From the NCBI GenBank assembly GCA_902632445.1, contig CACPCL010000002.1:1-64000 (forward strand): 64,000 nucleotides of DNA, given 5' to 3'. A program made the translations under genes and the position numbers. Every line of letters starts with the position of its first letter. Position 1 is the stretch's first letter. Under the pieces are notes generated by a model. The model made no database searches. It was not told the DNA's origin and saw only the letters and a program-made list of their open reading frames with translations. This DNA comes from an uncultured Pelagibacteraceae bacterium. Lineage in GTDB: Bacteria > Pseudomonadota > Alphaproteobacteria > Pelagibacterales > Pelagibacteraceae. This document shows, piece by piece, positions 51,003-59,315 of the stretch.

Positions 51003-51148
51003 TAATCTTCTTTCTCATTTTTACGTATCAGAAAGCCTGAACCTATCCCTACCGCAATAGCTGAAATAACCCATGAATACTCTTGTTCACTGAAAAGAAC
51101 TAGGAGACCAAAACCTATAATGATTACACCTAATAGCTTATTATCCAT
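51002..51148 (-). CDS. Small membrane ORF, 48 aa (not in supplied ORF track)
   Basis: MDNKLLGVIIIGFGLLVLFSEQEYSWVISAIAVGIGSGFLIRKNEKED*; stop overlaps the downstream start. Confidence 0.5.
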   Translation of the reverse strand: MDNKLLGVIIIGFGLLVLFSEQEYSWVISAIAVGIGSGFLIRKNEKED

Positions 51149-51203
51149 TGACAAATATATAAGTTATAATAAAGTTTCATTACCCATATGTCATGGGAAA
51201 AAA

Positions 51204-51247
51204 GACTCGGCATTCGACATGCCGGACCTATAAAGGGTTGCAAAGTC
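51204..51247 (+). promoter_or_regulatory. Candidate three-way-junction leader RNA
   Basis: GACU/AGUC closing stem; CGGCAU-UCGAC-AUGCCG; ACCU-AUAAA-GGGU; 22 nt upstream of the likely ATG at 51270; folded by eye. Confidence 0.45.
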
Positions 51248-51269
51248 GGTAGAAATGAAAGGAGTTGCT

Positions 51270-51461
51270 ATGGATAGATTTAGCAAACTGTATGGAAATT
51301 CTGCCGTGAAAAAAGCTGAGCAGAAACTTTCAATGCAGTTAAGTAAAAACCAAAAAGCCCCAGAAGCTAATGGAAATGGTACAGCGGGTTATATGGTAAA
51401 AAGCGGAAAAAATTCTGGCAAAATTTTAAAGCATTTAAAAAGAGATAAAAATCAGCTTTAA
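51270..51461 (+). CDS. Small hypothetical protein, 63 aa
   Basis: ORF 51255-51461; GGAG-TTGCT-ATG at 51270 is the better start; MDRFSKLYGNSAVKKAEQKLSMQLSKNQKAPEANGNGTAGYMVKSGKNSGKILKHLKRDKNQL. Confidence 0.65.
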   Translation: MDRFSKLYGNSAVKKAEQKLSMQLSKNQKAPEANGNGTAGYMVKSGKNSGKILKHLKRDKNQL

Positions 51462-51475
51462 AAAAACTTTATAGG

Positions 51476-51497
51476 GTGGGGACTTTAAAATCCCCAC
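51476..51497 (+). terminator. Hairpin downstream of the 63-aa ORF
   Basis: GTGGGGA-CTTTAAAA-TCCCCAC, 7-bp stem, no strong T tract. Confidence 0.5.
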
Positions 51498-51519
51498 TCA
51501 AGTCATTATTATCATCTCA

Positions 51520-52611
51520 ATGGAAAAACAAAATTTTTATGATCTTAACTTTGATCAACTTAAATCTTTTTTGATTGAAAAAGGTGAAGTCGAGCCAAAA
51601 AAGGCGAAGATGAGATCTCAACAACTCTTTAATGCAGTTTATAAAAAAAATATTAAAAGTTTTGATGAGCTTACAACACTTGGAGTTGGACTAAGAGGCA
51701 AGATCAAAGATTTGATTAGTTTAGAAAAACCGAAAATTATAGATGTTCAAAAATCTAAGGATGGGACTATAAAATTTCTTTTAGAGCTTAAAGATAAACG
51801 TAATGTTGAGACAGTCCTCATCCCGGATAAATCTCAAAGCAGATATACAATTTGTTTATCCGTATCAGTGGGTTGTTATCTCTCTTGCGAATTTTGTGCA
51901 ACAGCTCAAATTTCAAAAAAATTAGTAAGGAACTTATCACCAGGAGAAATAATTTCGCAAATAATTTTAAGTAAAGATTATATTAATGATTGGTCAACAC
52001 AGAAAAAAATAACTAATCAAGTATTGATGGGTGAAGGCTCGCCTTTTCTGAACTTAGATAATGTAAAAGTTGCTATAGACAATTCAAAAAATAAAGATGG
52101 CTTGGAGTACGGAAGAACTAGAATTACAGTAAGTACTGTAGGAGTAGGAACTAAAAAAGATAATTTAGATGCTATTGAATGGGCTGCAAATGAATTAGAT
52201 GTTTATCTTGCGTGGAGTTTACATAGTTCTATACCAAATCACAGATCAGAATTAATGCCAATTAATGATAAATATTCAATTAATTCATTATTACCAAAAC
52301 TAAAAAAATATTATGAAAAAACAAAATTGCCAATTTTTATCGAATGGATATGTTTAGATGAAAACTTAACGGATGAACATGCTAGAGAATTAATTAAGAT
52401 CATGAAAAAAGTTCCCTCAAAATTGAATTTAATTGAGTTTAATCCTCTTTCAAACAAAGATTTTAAACCAGCAACTCAAGAAAATATAGATAAGTTTTCT
52501 AAAACAATTCAAGAAGCTGGATTCCTTTCTTTGTTTAGAAGAAGTAGGGGTAGAGACATAAATGCATCTTGTGGATCGCTAGCGAATAGTAAAGCTATGC
52601 TCAATGGATAA
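51520..52611 (+). CDS. RlmN-family radical SAM RNA methyltransferase
   Basis: SVGCYLSCEFCATAQ (CxxxCxxC); MGEGSPFLNLDNV; RITVSTVG; C-terminal SRGRDINASCGSLA. Confidence 0.85.
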   Translation: MEKQNFYDLNFDQLKSFLIEKGEVEPKKAKMRSQQLFNAVYKKNIKSFDELTTLGVGLRGKIKDLISLEKPKIIDVQKSKDGTIKFLLELKDKRNVETVLIPDKSQSRYTICLSVSVGCYLSCEFCATAQISKKLVRNLSPGEIISQIILSKDYINDWSTQKKITNQVLMGEGSPFLNLDNVKVAIDNSKNKDGLEYGRTRITVSTVGVGTKKDNLDAIEWAANELDVYLAWSLHSSIPNHRSELMPINDKYSINSLLPKLKKYYEKTKLPIFIEWICLDENLTDEHARELIKIMKKVPSKLNLIEFNPLSNKDFKPATQENIDKFSKTIQEAGFLSLFRRSRGRDINASCGSLANSKAMLNG

Positions 52612-53554
52612 TTTACATATTTTTTTAGGCGCAACAGTGGCGGATGCAGCAACTAGACCTTTACATTGGGTGTACGATCCAAAAAAGTTAAAGAAATATA
52701 TTAAGGGAAAAAAAGAAATAGCTTTTTTGAAAAAAAATAAAAGTCCTTTCTATAACATTAAAACTGGAAATGTCTCTGGATATAATGACGTTGGACAGGT
52801 AATGTTTAGGACTTTGCTTTCTTCAAAGAAAAAAAAAGATGTTCTTAAAAATTTCAAAAAAAATGTAATTAAAAACTTTGGCCCGGGCTCAAATTATTGG
52901 AAAAATTTAAAACTGAGAAAAAAATATAAAAAAGTGAAATGGAAAAAACCCATGAATGGTCCATGGATTCATCAGAATATCTTAGAGACTATACAAAATA
53001 TCAAATCTAAGAAAATTATCACTGGTGGTACTAAAGTAAACGAGTCCGATGGTTATTGTGCTGCTTTGCCTTATTTTCTTTTCAACGATAAAGAAAAAGA
53101 AATTAAAAAGGTTATTAAATCTGTAGCTAATTCAAGAATAAATGAAAAGTATGCTTTATCTAAGTTAAAGATCATAGATTTAGCTAATAAAAAAGATAGA
53201 AATCCTGTTCAATCTTTTGTTAAAAAATACAAAAAGAATAAATATTTTAAAGACGTGATTACAAATATTAAAAAAGTTTTAAAACTAAAAAACCAAAATC
53301 ATATATTGACTGTAAGAAAGTTTGGAAAAGCTTGTAGTTATCCTGGTACATTTATGGGATCAATTCATGCGATTATAACATCCAACAGCTATAAATCTGC
53401 TATTACAAAAACGATTAAAGCTGGTGGTTGCAATTGTTCAAGAGCAAATTTTGTTGGAGCATATTTCGCAGCATTAAAACCAGAGAGTATTCCAAGCCAC
53501 TGGGTTAGAAGAACTTTGCCAGCAAAAAATATTTTGAAATATATTAATTCTTAA
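52604..53554 (+). CDS. ADP-ribosylglycohydrolase-superfamily / crystallin J1-like protein
   Basis: MDNLHIFLGATVADAATRPLHWVYDPKKL; GYCAALPYF; YPGTFMGSIHAIITSNSYKSAITKTIKAGGCNCSRANFVGA. Confidence 0.65.
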   Translation: MDNLHIFLGATVADAATRPLHWVYDPKKLKKYIKGKKEIAFLKKNKSPFYNIKTGNVSGYNDVGQVMFRTLLSSKKKKDVLKNFKKNVIKNFGPGSNYWKNLKLRKKYKKVKWKKPMNGPWIHQNILETIQNIKSKKIITGGTKVNESDGYCAALPYFLFNDKEKEIKKVIKSVANSRINEKYALSKLKIIDLANKKDRNPVQSFVKKYKKNKYFKDVITNIKKVLKLKNQNHILTVRKFGKACSYPGTFMGSIHAIITSNSYKSAITKTIKAGGCNCSRANFVGAYFAALKPESIPSHWVRRTLPAKNILKYINS

Positions 53555-53570
53555 TGTGGTATATTAATCT

Positions 53571-54599
53571 ATGGATTCGTTAATTATAGTTTTAATCGTA
53601 TTATTAGTTGTTATTAATCTTGGAGTTATTTTCTTCTTAATAAGAAATAAGCCTGAAAAACTAATAAACCCAGAGCAGACTTTTAAAGATGAATTCAATT
53701 CATTTAAAGAAACCTTTGGTCAATCTTTTGGCTCTATGAGTAAAGAAATTGCTAAAGATATGACTGGAGCTTTGACTAAAGTTGATGAAAAAGTTTCAGT
53801 TTTTAACCAGCAAGTAAGTGAGCTCAATAAAAGTCAAGATAACTTTAGTAGAATTTTAAGTGGAGTTAAAACCTATGGGACACTTGCAGAATTTGGATTA
53901 GGTGCTCTTCTAAAAGATTTATTACCAGCATCTCAATTTATTGCTAATGCAAAAATGAAAGATGATACGTCAGAAACAGTTGAATTTGCTATCAAACTTC
54001 AAGATGTTTTATTACCCATAGACAGTCATTGGCCTGTAGAAAAATATAAAGCAATTGATGACGCTTACAATTCTAATAACAAAGAGGCTCAAACAGAGGC
54101 GAGAAAAGATTTAGCTGCAGCTTTTAGATTGAAAGCTAAAACGGTAAACTCTAAATACATAGCACCTCCTAAAAGTACAGATTTTGCGATCGTTTACGTT
54201 CCTACTGAAGGATTATTCTCAGAACTTTCAAGCTATAGAGATCCAAAAACAAAAGAACTTTTATTACAAGAGCTTAGAACAAAATATAAAGTAACAGTTT
54301 CTGGTCCTAATACTTTATCTGCTTTGTTGCAATCTTATCATTTAGGATTTCAAACACTAAAAGTTCAACAGCATGCAACTCAAATCTATAGTGACTTAAG
54401 AAATATAAGCTCTAGGTTTGAAAAACATTTTGATGGGATTAAAGACTTAAGAAAGAAATTAGAACAGGCCATGACTGCAACCGATGGTTTTGGTAGAGAT
54501 GCGAGATCTATAATGAATACGCTTGGGAATATAAAAGATCCAGAGCAAGTAACAGATTCCTTGAAAGAAAATCCAGAAAAGATAAAAGTTTTAAAGTAA
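53571..54599 (+). CDS. rmuC: DNA recombination protein RmuC
   Basis: N-terminal TM, coiled coil, VEFAIKLQDVLLPIDSHWPVEKY, FAIVYVPTEGLFSEL, VTVSGPNTLSALLQSYHLGFQTLKVQQHA. Confidence 0.88.
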   Translation: MDSLIIVLIVLLVVINLGVIFFLIRNKPEKLINPEQTFKDEFNSFKETFGQSFGSMSKEIAKDMTGALTKVDEKVSVFNQQVSELNKSQDNFSRILSGVKTYGTLAEFGLGALLKDLLPASQFIANAKMKDDTSETVEFAIKLQDVLLPIDSHWPVEKYKAIDDAYNSNNKEAQTEARKDLAAAFRLKAKTVNSKYIAPPKSTDFAIVYVPTEGLFSELSSYRDPKTKELLLQELRTKYKVTVSGPNTLSALLQSYHLGFQTLKVQQHATQIYSDLRNISSRFEKHFDGIKDLRKKLEQAMTATDGFGRDARSIMNTLGNIKDPEQVTDSLKENPEKIKVLK

Positions 54600-54608
54600 A
54601 CATAAATT

Positions 54609-56030
54609 ATGTCTAACTTTGTCTTTTACGATTTCGAGACCAGTTCATCTAATAAATATTGGGGCCAAATAATTCAAATTGGCGCTGTATTAACAAATGA
54701 CAATTTAGATGAACTAGATCGTTTTGATGCTAGGTGTAGATTAAGTCCTGGAATAATTCCAGAAGCAATGGCGCTGATCGTGAACAAGACCTCACCCTCA
54801 ATGCTAAAAAAATCTAACCTTTCTCATTATGAAATGATTAGGCAGTTTGTTGAAACACTTAAAAGATGGGGTAAGGCTACTTATATTGGGTTCAATAGCA
54901 TTGAGTTTGATGAGGAATTCTTAAGGTGCACTTTATTTCAAACATTAGAATATCCTTATATTACTAGCACAAACGGAAACACTAGAGGAGACATCTTAAG
55001 TTTGGCAAGGGCCGCTAACTTATATTACCCAAATACACTTAAAAATTCTGTAAACGAAAAAGGGAACGATGTTTACAAATTAGATCAAATGGCACCTTTA
55101 AATGGAATTGAACACGGAGATGCACATAGTGCAATTGGTGATGTGATAGCAACTATTGGAATAGCAAAATTAATTTCTAAAAAAGCTCCAAATGTTTGGA
55201 AAGCAAGCATGTTAACTATGGATAAAAATCAGTCTTTAGAATTAATTAAAAAAGAATTACTTTTTTGTACAAATGAATATTTTTATGGAAGAAGTAGACC
55301 TTATGTTCAAACTTATATTTGTCAGCATCCTCAATATCAATGGCCATTATGTTTTGATTTGAGACATGATCCTTCTCCATATTTGAAAATGCCAATTAAA
55401 GAATTAACTGCAGCAATGAAAAAACAACCAAAATTCATTAGAACTGTTAGACACAATAAACATCCAGTTATTATGAATCCATCTTATGGGAATCAATTTG
55501 ATGAGTACAAACTTATTGGTACAAAAAAATTAGAGGAAAGAGCTAAAATGATAAAAAACAACGAAGCTTTTGCGGAAAAGGTTTCCTCAGTAAAACGATC
55601 TGAAATTGATGAAAAAGAACAGACAAAGTCACAAGAAGATTTATATAATGAGGAAAGTATTTACGCAAAATTTACATCAACAGAAGATAATAAAATAATG
55701 CCAGAGTTTCACAGTGCTGACTGGAGTAAAAAACTTCAAGTTATATCCAAATTTAAAGATGAGAGATTACAGTACTTTGGAAAAAAACTTCTTTACATGG
55801 AAAAACCTGAGATTTTAAATAAATCTGACTTTAATTTGATTCATAAAGATATTTCAAAAAAACTATTAAGTACTAATAATGAAAACTGGAATACAATTCC
55901 AAGAACTTATTCAGAGATAGATACTTTAAGAGCAAAATTTGAAAAAGAAAACCAACCAGAGAAACTTAAAATATTAGATGATATTAACGCATACGTTGAA
56001 GATTTAGAAAAATATTATTCATCTGCATAG
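54609..56030 (+). CDS. sbcB: Exodeoxyribonuclease I
   Basis: FVFYDFETSSSNKYWGQIIQIGAVLTND; YIGFNSIEFDEEFLR; HGDAHSAIGDVIATI DEDD motifs. Confidence 0.9.
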   Translation: MSNFVFYDFETSSSNKYWGQIIQIGAVLTNDNLDELDRFDARCRLSPGIIPEAMALIVNKTSPSMLKKSNLSHYEMIRQFVETLKRWGKATYIGFNSIEFDEEFLRCTLFQTLEYPYITSTNGNTRGDILSLARAANLYYPNTLKNSVNEKGNDVYKLDQMAPLNGIEHGDAHSAIGDVIATIGIAKLISKKAPNVWKASMLTMDKNQSLELIKKELLFCTNEYFYGRSRPYVQTYICQHPQYQWPLCFDLRHDPSPYLKMPIKELTAAMKKQPKFIRTVRHNKHPVIMNPSYGNQFDEYKLIGTKKLEERAKMIKNNEAFAEKVSSVKRSEIDEKEQTKSQEDLYNEESIYAKFTSTEDNKIMPEFHSADWSKKLQVISKFKDERLQYFGKKLLYMEKPEILNKSDFNLIHKDISKKLLSTNNENWNTIPRTYSEIDTLRAKFEKENQPEKLKILDDINAYVEDLEKYYSSA

Positions 56031-56064
56031 TTGACAAAAAATGAAAAATACTTAATTAAAGGTT

Positions 56065-56382
56065 ATGGCATTTAAAGATTCTACAGACGAAAAATTTAGC
56101 GATCAAATAGGTGGAAGCAAACTTTCACTAATACAATTTTCGGCCTCATGGTGTGGACCCTGTCAGCAACTTAAACCGATAGTAGAGAAAATTTCAAATG
56201 ACATGTCAGACAAAATAGATTGCTATTATCATGATATTGAAAGTCAACCTAATGAGCCAACCAAGTATTCAGTAAGAGGTGTGCCAACTATTCTTTTATT
56301 TAAAGAGGGAAAACTTTTAGGAACTAAAGTTGGTGCTTCAAGCGAAAAAGATATGCTTGAATTTATTAAACCTCACATTTAA
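56065..56382 (+). CDS. trxA: Thioredoxin
   Basis: LIQFSASWCGPCQQLKPIVEKIS; YSVRGVPTILLFKEG. Confidence 0.92.
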   Translation: MAFKDSTDEKFSDQIGGSKLSLIQFSASWCGPCQQLKPIVEKISNDMSDKIDCYYHDIESQPNEPTKYSVRGVPTILLFKEGKLLGTKVGASSEKDMLEFIKPHI

Positions 56383-57641
56383 TTTTTATTTAAAATATTT
56401 CCACAGTTATAAAGACTACCAAAACAAACGATTAATTTTTTTTCTTTACTACTAATTTTTTTTAATGCTTCTGTGAAATTATTACTTTTTTCTACTTTGA
56501 ATTTATTTTTGACTGCTACTTTATAAAGTTCATTAGCTGAGACCGAGCTGAATTCATTTTCGATGGGCATTGTAACAACTTTTTTAAATACCCCTTTAAG
56601 CTGTTTTATAAATAAATCTGGATCTTTATTTTTAGTCATAGCCCAAATTCCATATTTAGGAATTTTAATATCTTTTAAATATTTTGCTAGGTTTTGCGCA
56701 TCAGTGGTAGCATGTGCGCCATCAATCATAATGATTTCATTTCTGAAAAGCTTTTTTTTAATTTTACCTTCATTAAGGTATTGAAAACGACCCTCAAAAG
56801 AGAGCATGGGCAAAGTCTTTTGGATAGTTTTCTTATTTATATTAAGATCAAGAGCTACTTTTATAGCCAGGCAAACATTTTCAAACATTCCTTTAGAATA
56901 AATATTTTTAGTATTAAACTTTATTTTAAATTTTCTATCTTGATAGTAATACTGTTTACCTTTTTTAATTAATTTCCAAGAGTTCGGGTAAATAATTTTA
57001 CTTGTATTATTTTTCAATTGTGTTTTGATTTTTCTTAAAACATATGGCGTCTGCTTACCTATATAAATATTTGTAAAATTACTAAGAAACCTTACATCTT
57101 CTTTTATAATTTCATCCAAAGTTTTTCTTTTTAAAAAATTTAAATGTTGTTTATTGATATTCGTACAAATCTGGAGTTTTGGAAAATCATTTATGTTATT
57201 AGAGTCAAGTCTCCAGAGAGCGCCTGTTTCTTGTATATTATAATCAGCGTTAACTTTTGAGGCATTTATAATGTAAATTAAAGTAAGGCATTCAAAAACT
57301 GTTAATGGAATATTTAATTTTTCTATCTGTTTTATAGTTTTTTTAATTTCTTTATGACTTAAGTATTTATCACCCATGTAAAATCTTTCACTTATATCTC
57401 TAAGAGAAGGTGAAACATGAGTCGTTACCTTTTGATTATTAGCTTCGATAAATGATTTCAAAGAAAATAAAGTAGTAAATTTACCCGACTCACCAATCAC
57501 TGAAATCACATTTTTAAGTTTTTTCTCTGGGTGTCCTAACAATTTTAAAGCTAATTTGATTCTTTTCAGACCAAAGTTTACAGATTTACTAAATAGTTTA
57601 TGATTAGCTAGCTGATTGTAAAGACTGATCGACTGTGACAT
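56379..57641 (-). CDS. folC: Folylpolyglutamate synthase/dihydrofolate synthase
   Basis: LKLLGHPEKKLKNVISVIGESGKFTTLFSLKSFIEANNQKVTTHVSP; IMIDGAHATTDAQNLAKYL. Confidence 0.85.
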   Translation of the reverse strand: MSQSISLYNQLANHKLFSKSVNFGLKRIKLALKLLGHPEKKLKNVISVIGESGKFTTLFSLKSFIEANNQKVTTHVSPSLRDISERFYMGDKYLSHKEIKKTIKQIEKLNIPLTVFECLTLIYIINASKVNADYNIQETGALWRLDSNNINDFPKLQICTNINKQHLNFLKRKTLDEIIKEDVRFLSNFTNIYIGKQTPYVLRKIKTQLKNNTSKIIYPNSWKLIKKGKQYYYQDRKFKIKFNTKNIYSKGMFENVCLAIKVALDLNINKKTIQKTLPMLSFEGRFQYLNEGKIKKKLFRNEIIMIDGAHATTDAQNLAKYLKDIKIPKYGIWAMTKNKDPDLFIKQLKGVFKKVVTMPIENEFSSVSANELYKVAVKNKFKVEKSNNFTEALKKISSKEKKLIVCFGSLYNCGNILNKN

Positions 57642-58518
57642 TGGACTCTTGTTTAGCTTGAGCCTCAGCTTTTTTCAATAGAACATTTAATAACGTCCCA
57701 ATAGTTGAATTTAAATATTGTCTTTCAACAATCAGATCTATTCCCCCGTGATCTTTTACATATTCTGCAGTTTGAAAATCATCGGGCAGGGTTTCTCTAA
57801 CTGTATCTTGAATAACTCTTCGCCCAGCAAAACCTATTACACTTTTAGGCTCACTAATTAATACATCACCTAGCATAGCCCAAGAGGCTGTTACTCCCCC
57901 AGTTGTAGGATTAGTTAATACTACAATAAAAGGAATATTTTTTTTCTTTAGTTCATTAACCGCCAAAGCTGTTCTTGACATTTGCATCAATGCAATAGAA
58001 CTCTCATGCATTCGTTGACCTCCTGAACAGCTAAAAAATATGTAAGGCAAATTATTTTCAATAGCTCGCTGAGCTCCAGCTATAAAAGCCTCACCAGAGG
58101 CTGCTCCAAATGATCCCCCAATGAATCTAAAATCTTGTGCTCCTGCAATAACATTTGTTTTTTGAACTTTACCACTAGCAATTAATACTGCATCATTTTG
58201 ACCAGTAAGTTCTCTAGCAGCTTTTAATCGGTCTGTATATTTCTTCTTATCCTCAAAATTTAAAGGATCATCTTTTGGAAGAGGTGTTTCAATTATTTGA
58301 AACTCTTTTTTATCAAAAAAAGTCTCAAATCTTTCTTTACAAGTAAGCTTATGATGTTCACCACACTTAGGGCAAACTTTTAGATTGGAATTCATATCTT
58401 CGGAGTAAATTAAATTTTTACAACTGCATGTAGTCCACAGGTTTGCTTCAACCTTAGAAGATTTCTTTTCAAAAAGAGATTTTATTTTCGGCTTAATAAA
58501 TTTTGTTATCCAATTCAT
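57604..58518 (-). CDS. accD: Acetyl-CoA carboxylase carboxyltransferase subunit beta
   Basis: Zinc ribbon CSCKNLIYSEDMNSNLKVCPKCGEH; FFSCSGGQRMHESSIALMQMSRT; TNPTTGGVTASWAMLGDV. Confidence 0.95.
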   Translation of the reverse strand: MNWITKFIKPKIKSLFEKKSSKVEANLWTTCSCKNLIYSEDMNSNLKVCPKCGEHHKLTCKERFETFFDKKEFQIIETPLPKDDPLNFEDKKKYTDRLKAARELTGQNDAVLIASGKVQKTNVIAGAQDFRFIGGSFGAASGEAFIAGAQRAIENNLPYIFFSCSGGQRMHESSIALMQMSRTALAVNELKKKNIPFIVVLTNPTTGGVTASWAMLGDVLISEPKSVIGFAGRRVIQDTVRETLPDDFQTAEYVKDHGGIDLIVERQYLNSTIGTLLNVLLKKAEAQAKQESNVTVDQSLQSAS

Positions 58519-59315
58519 AAAATTTTATTTTTTAGATTGTACACAACTTTATCTAATTTTGTGACAGGATTTTGTCTCATTTTGAGTGAATTAGTAATAG
58601 TTTTACACAATAAACTACCTACAACTAGACCATCTGCAGATTTGAGAGATTTTATTGTCTTTTCAGTGATTCCAAAGCCAATAACTAAGTTTTTCTTAGA
58701 GTTGATTCTTTTAATTTTTTTGTAGTTTTCTAAAATTCTTCTTGGTGATACTTTTAGTTTACCCCCAGTCGTTGAAAGCATTGATATATAATAAATCATA
58801 TCATGCGAATCTTTAATAATTTTTTTCATTCTGTTAATAGAGGTTGTTGGTGAAAGCAGTTGTACAAAATTAATTGATCTTTTTTTACATTTAAAAGCAA
58901 AGTCCTTATTTTCTGGATATGGAAGGTCGACTATTATTAAACCATCTACACCGGATCTTTTACATCTTTTTAAGAAATTATTTTCACCACTTTGATAAAT
59001 CAGATTATAATATCCCATTAGTATTAGTGGCTTCTTAGGATTTTTCTTTTTAAAATTTTTTACTATATGAAAAACATCTTTTAGTTTAGTGCCTTTTGAA
59101 AGTGCACGGTGTGAACTTCCTTGAATTTGTCCTCCATCAGCGATTGGGGTATTGTGAGGAAATCCAAGCTCAAGTATATCTGCATGTTGAGATATTTTAT
59201 TCAATATTTTTAAAGAGATTTCTTTTGTGCTATCACCTGCCACTGTATAAGTTATCAAAGCTGGTCTTTTTTGTCTCTTACAATTATCAAAAGCCAAAGC
59301 AATTTTCGATTTCAT
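58515..59315 (-). CDS. trpA: Tryptophan synthase alpha chain (divergent)
   Basis: PALITYTVAGDSTKEIS; DILELGFPHNTPIADGGQIQGSSHRAL; GYYNLIY; YYISMLSTTGG; VIGFGI. Confidence 0.87.
   Translation of the reverse strand: MKSKIALAFDNCKRQKRPALITYTVAGDSTKEISLKILNKISQHADILELGFPHNTPIADGGQIQGSSHRALSKGTKLKDVFHIVKNFKKKNPKKPLILMGYYNLIYQSGENNFLKRCKRSGVDGLIIVDLPYPENKDFAFKCKKRSINFVQLLSPTTSINRMKKIIKDSHDMIYYISMLSTTGGKLKVSPRRILENYKKIKRINSKKNLVIGFGITEKTIKSLKSADGLVVGSLLCKTITNSLKMRQNPVTKLDKVVYNLKNKIL

Noticed and set aside
51148-51170. TTGACA (51148-51153) as the -35 partner of TATAAT (51165-51170)
   Set aside because: Spacer is only 11 nt, too short for a sigma70 promoter; only the TATAAT was used as weak promoter evidence.
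51520-52611. Possible novel radical SAM enzyme
   Set aside because: CxxxCxxC and the C-terminal SCGSL cysteine fit the RlmN family; divergence alone is not evidence of a new function.
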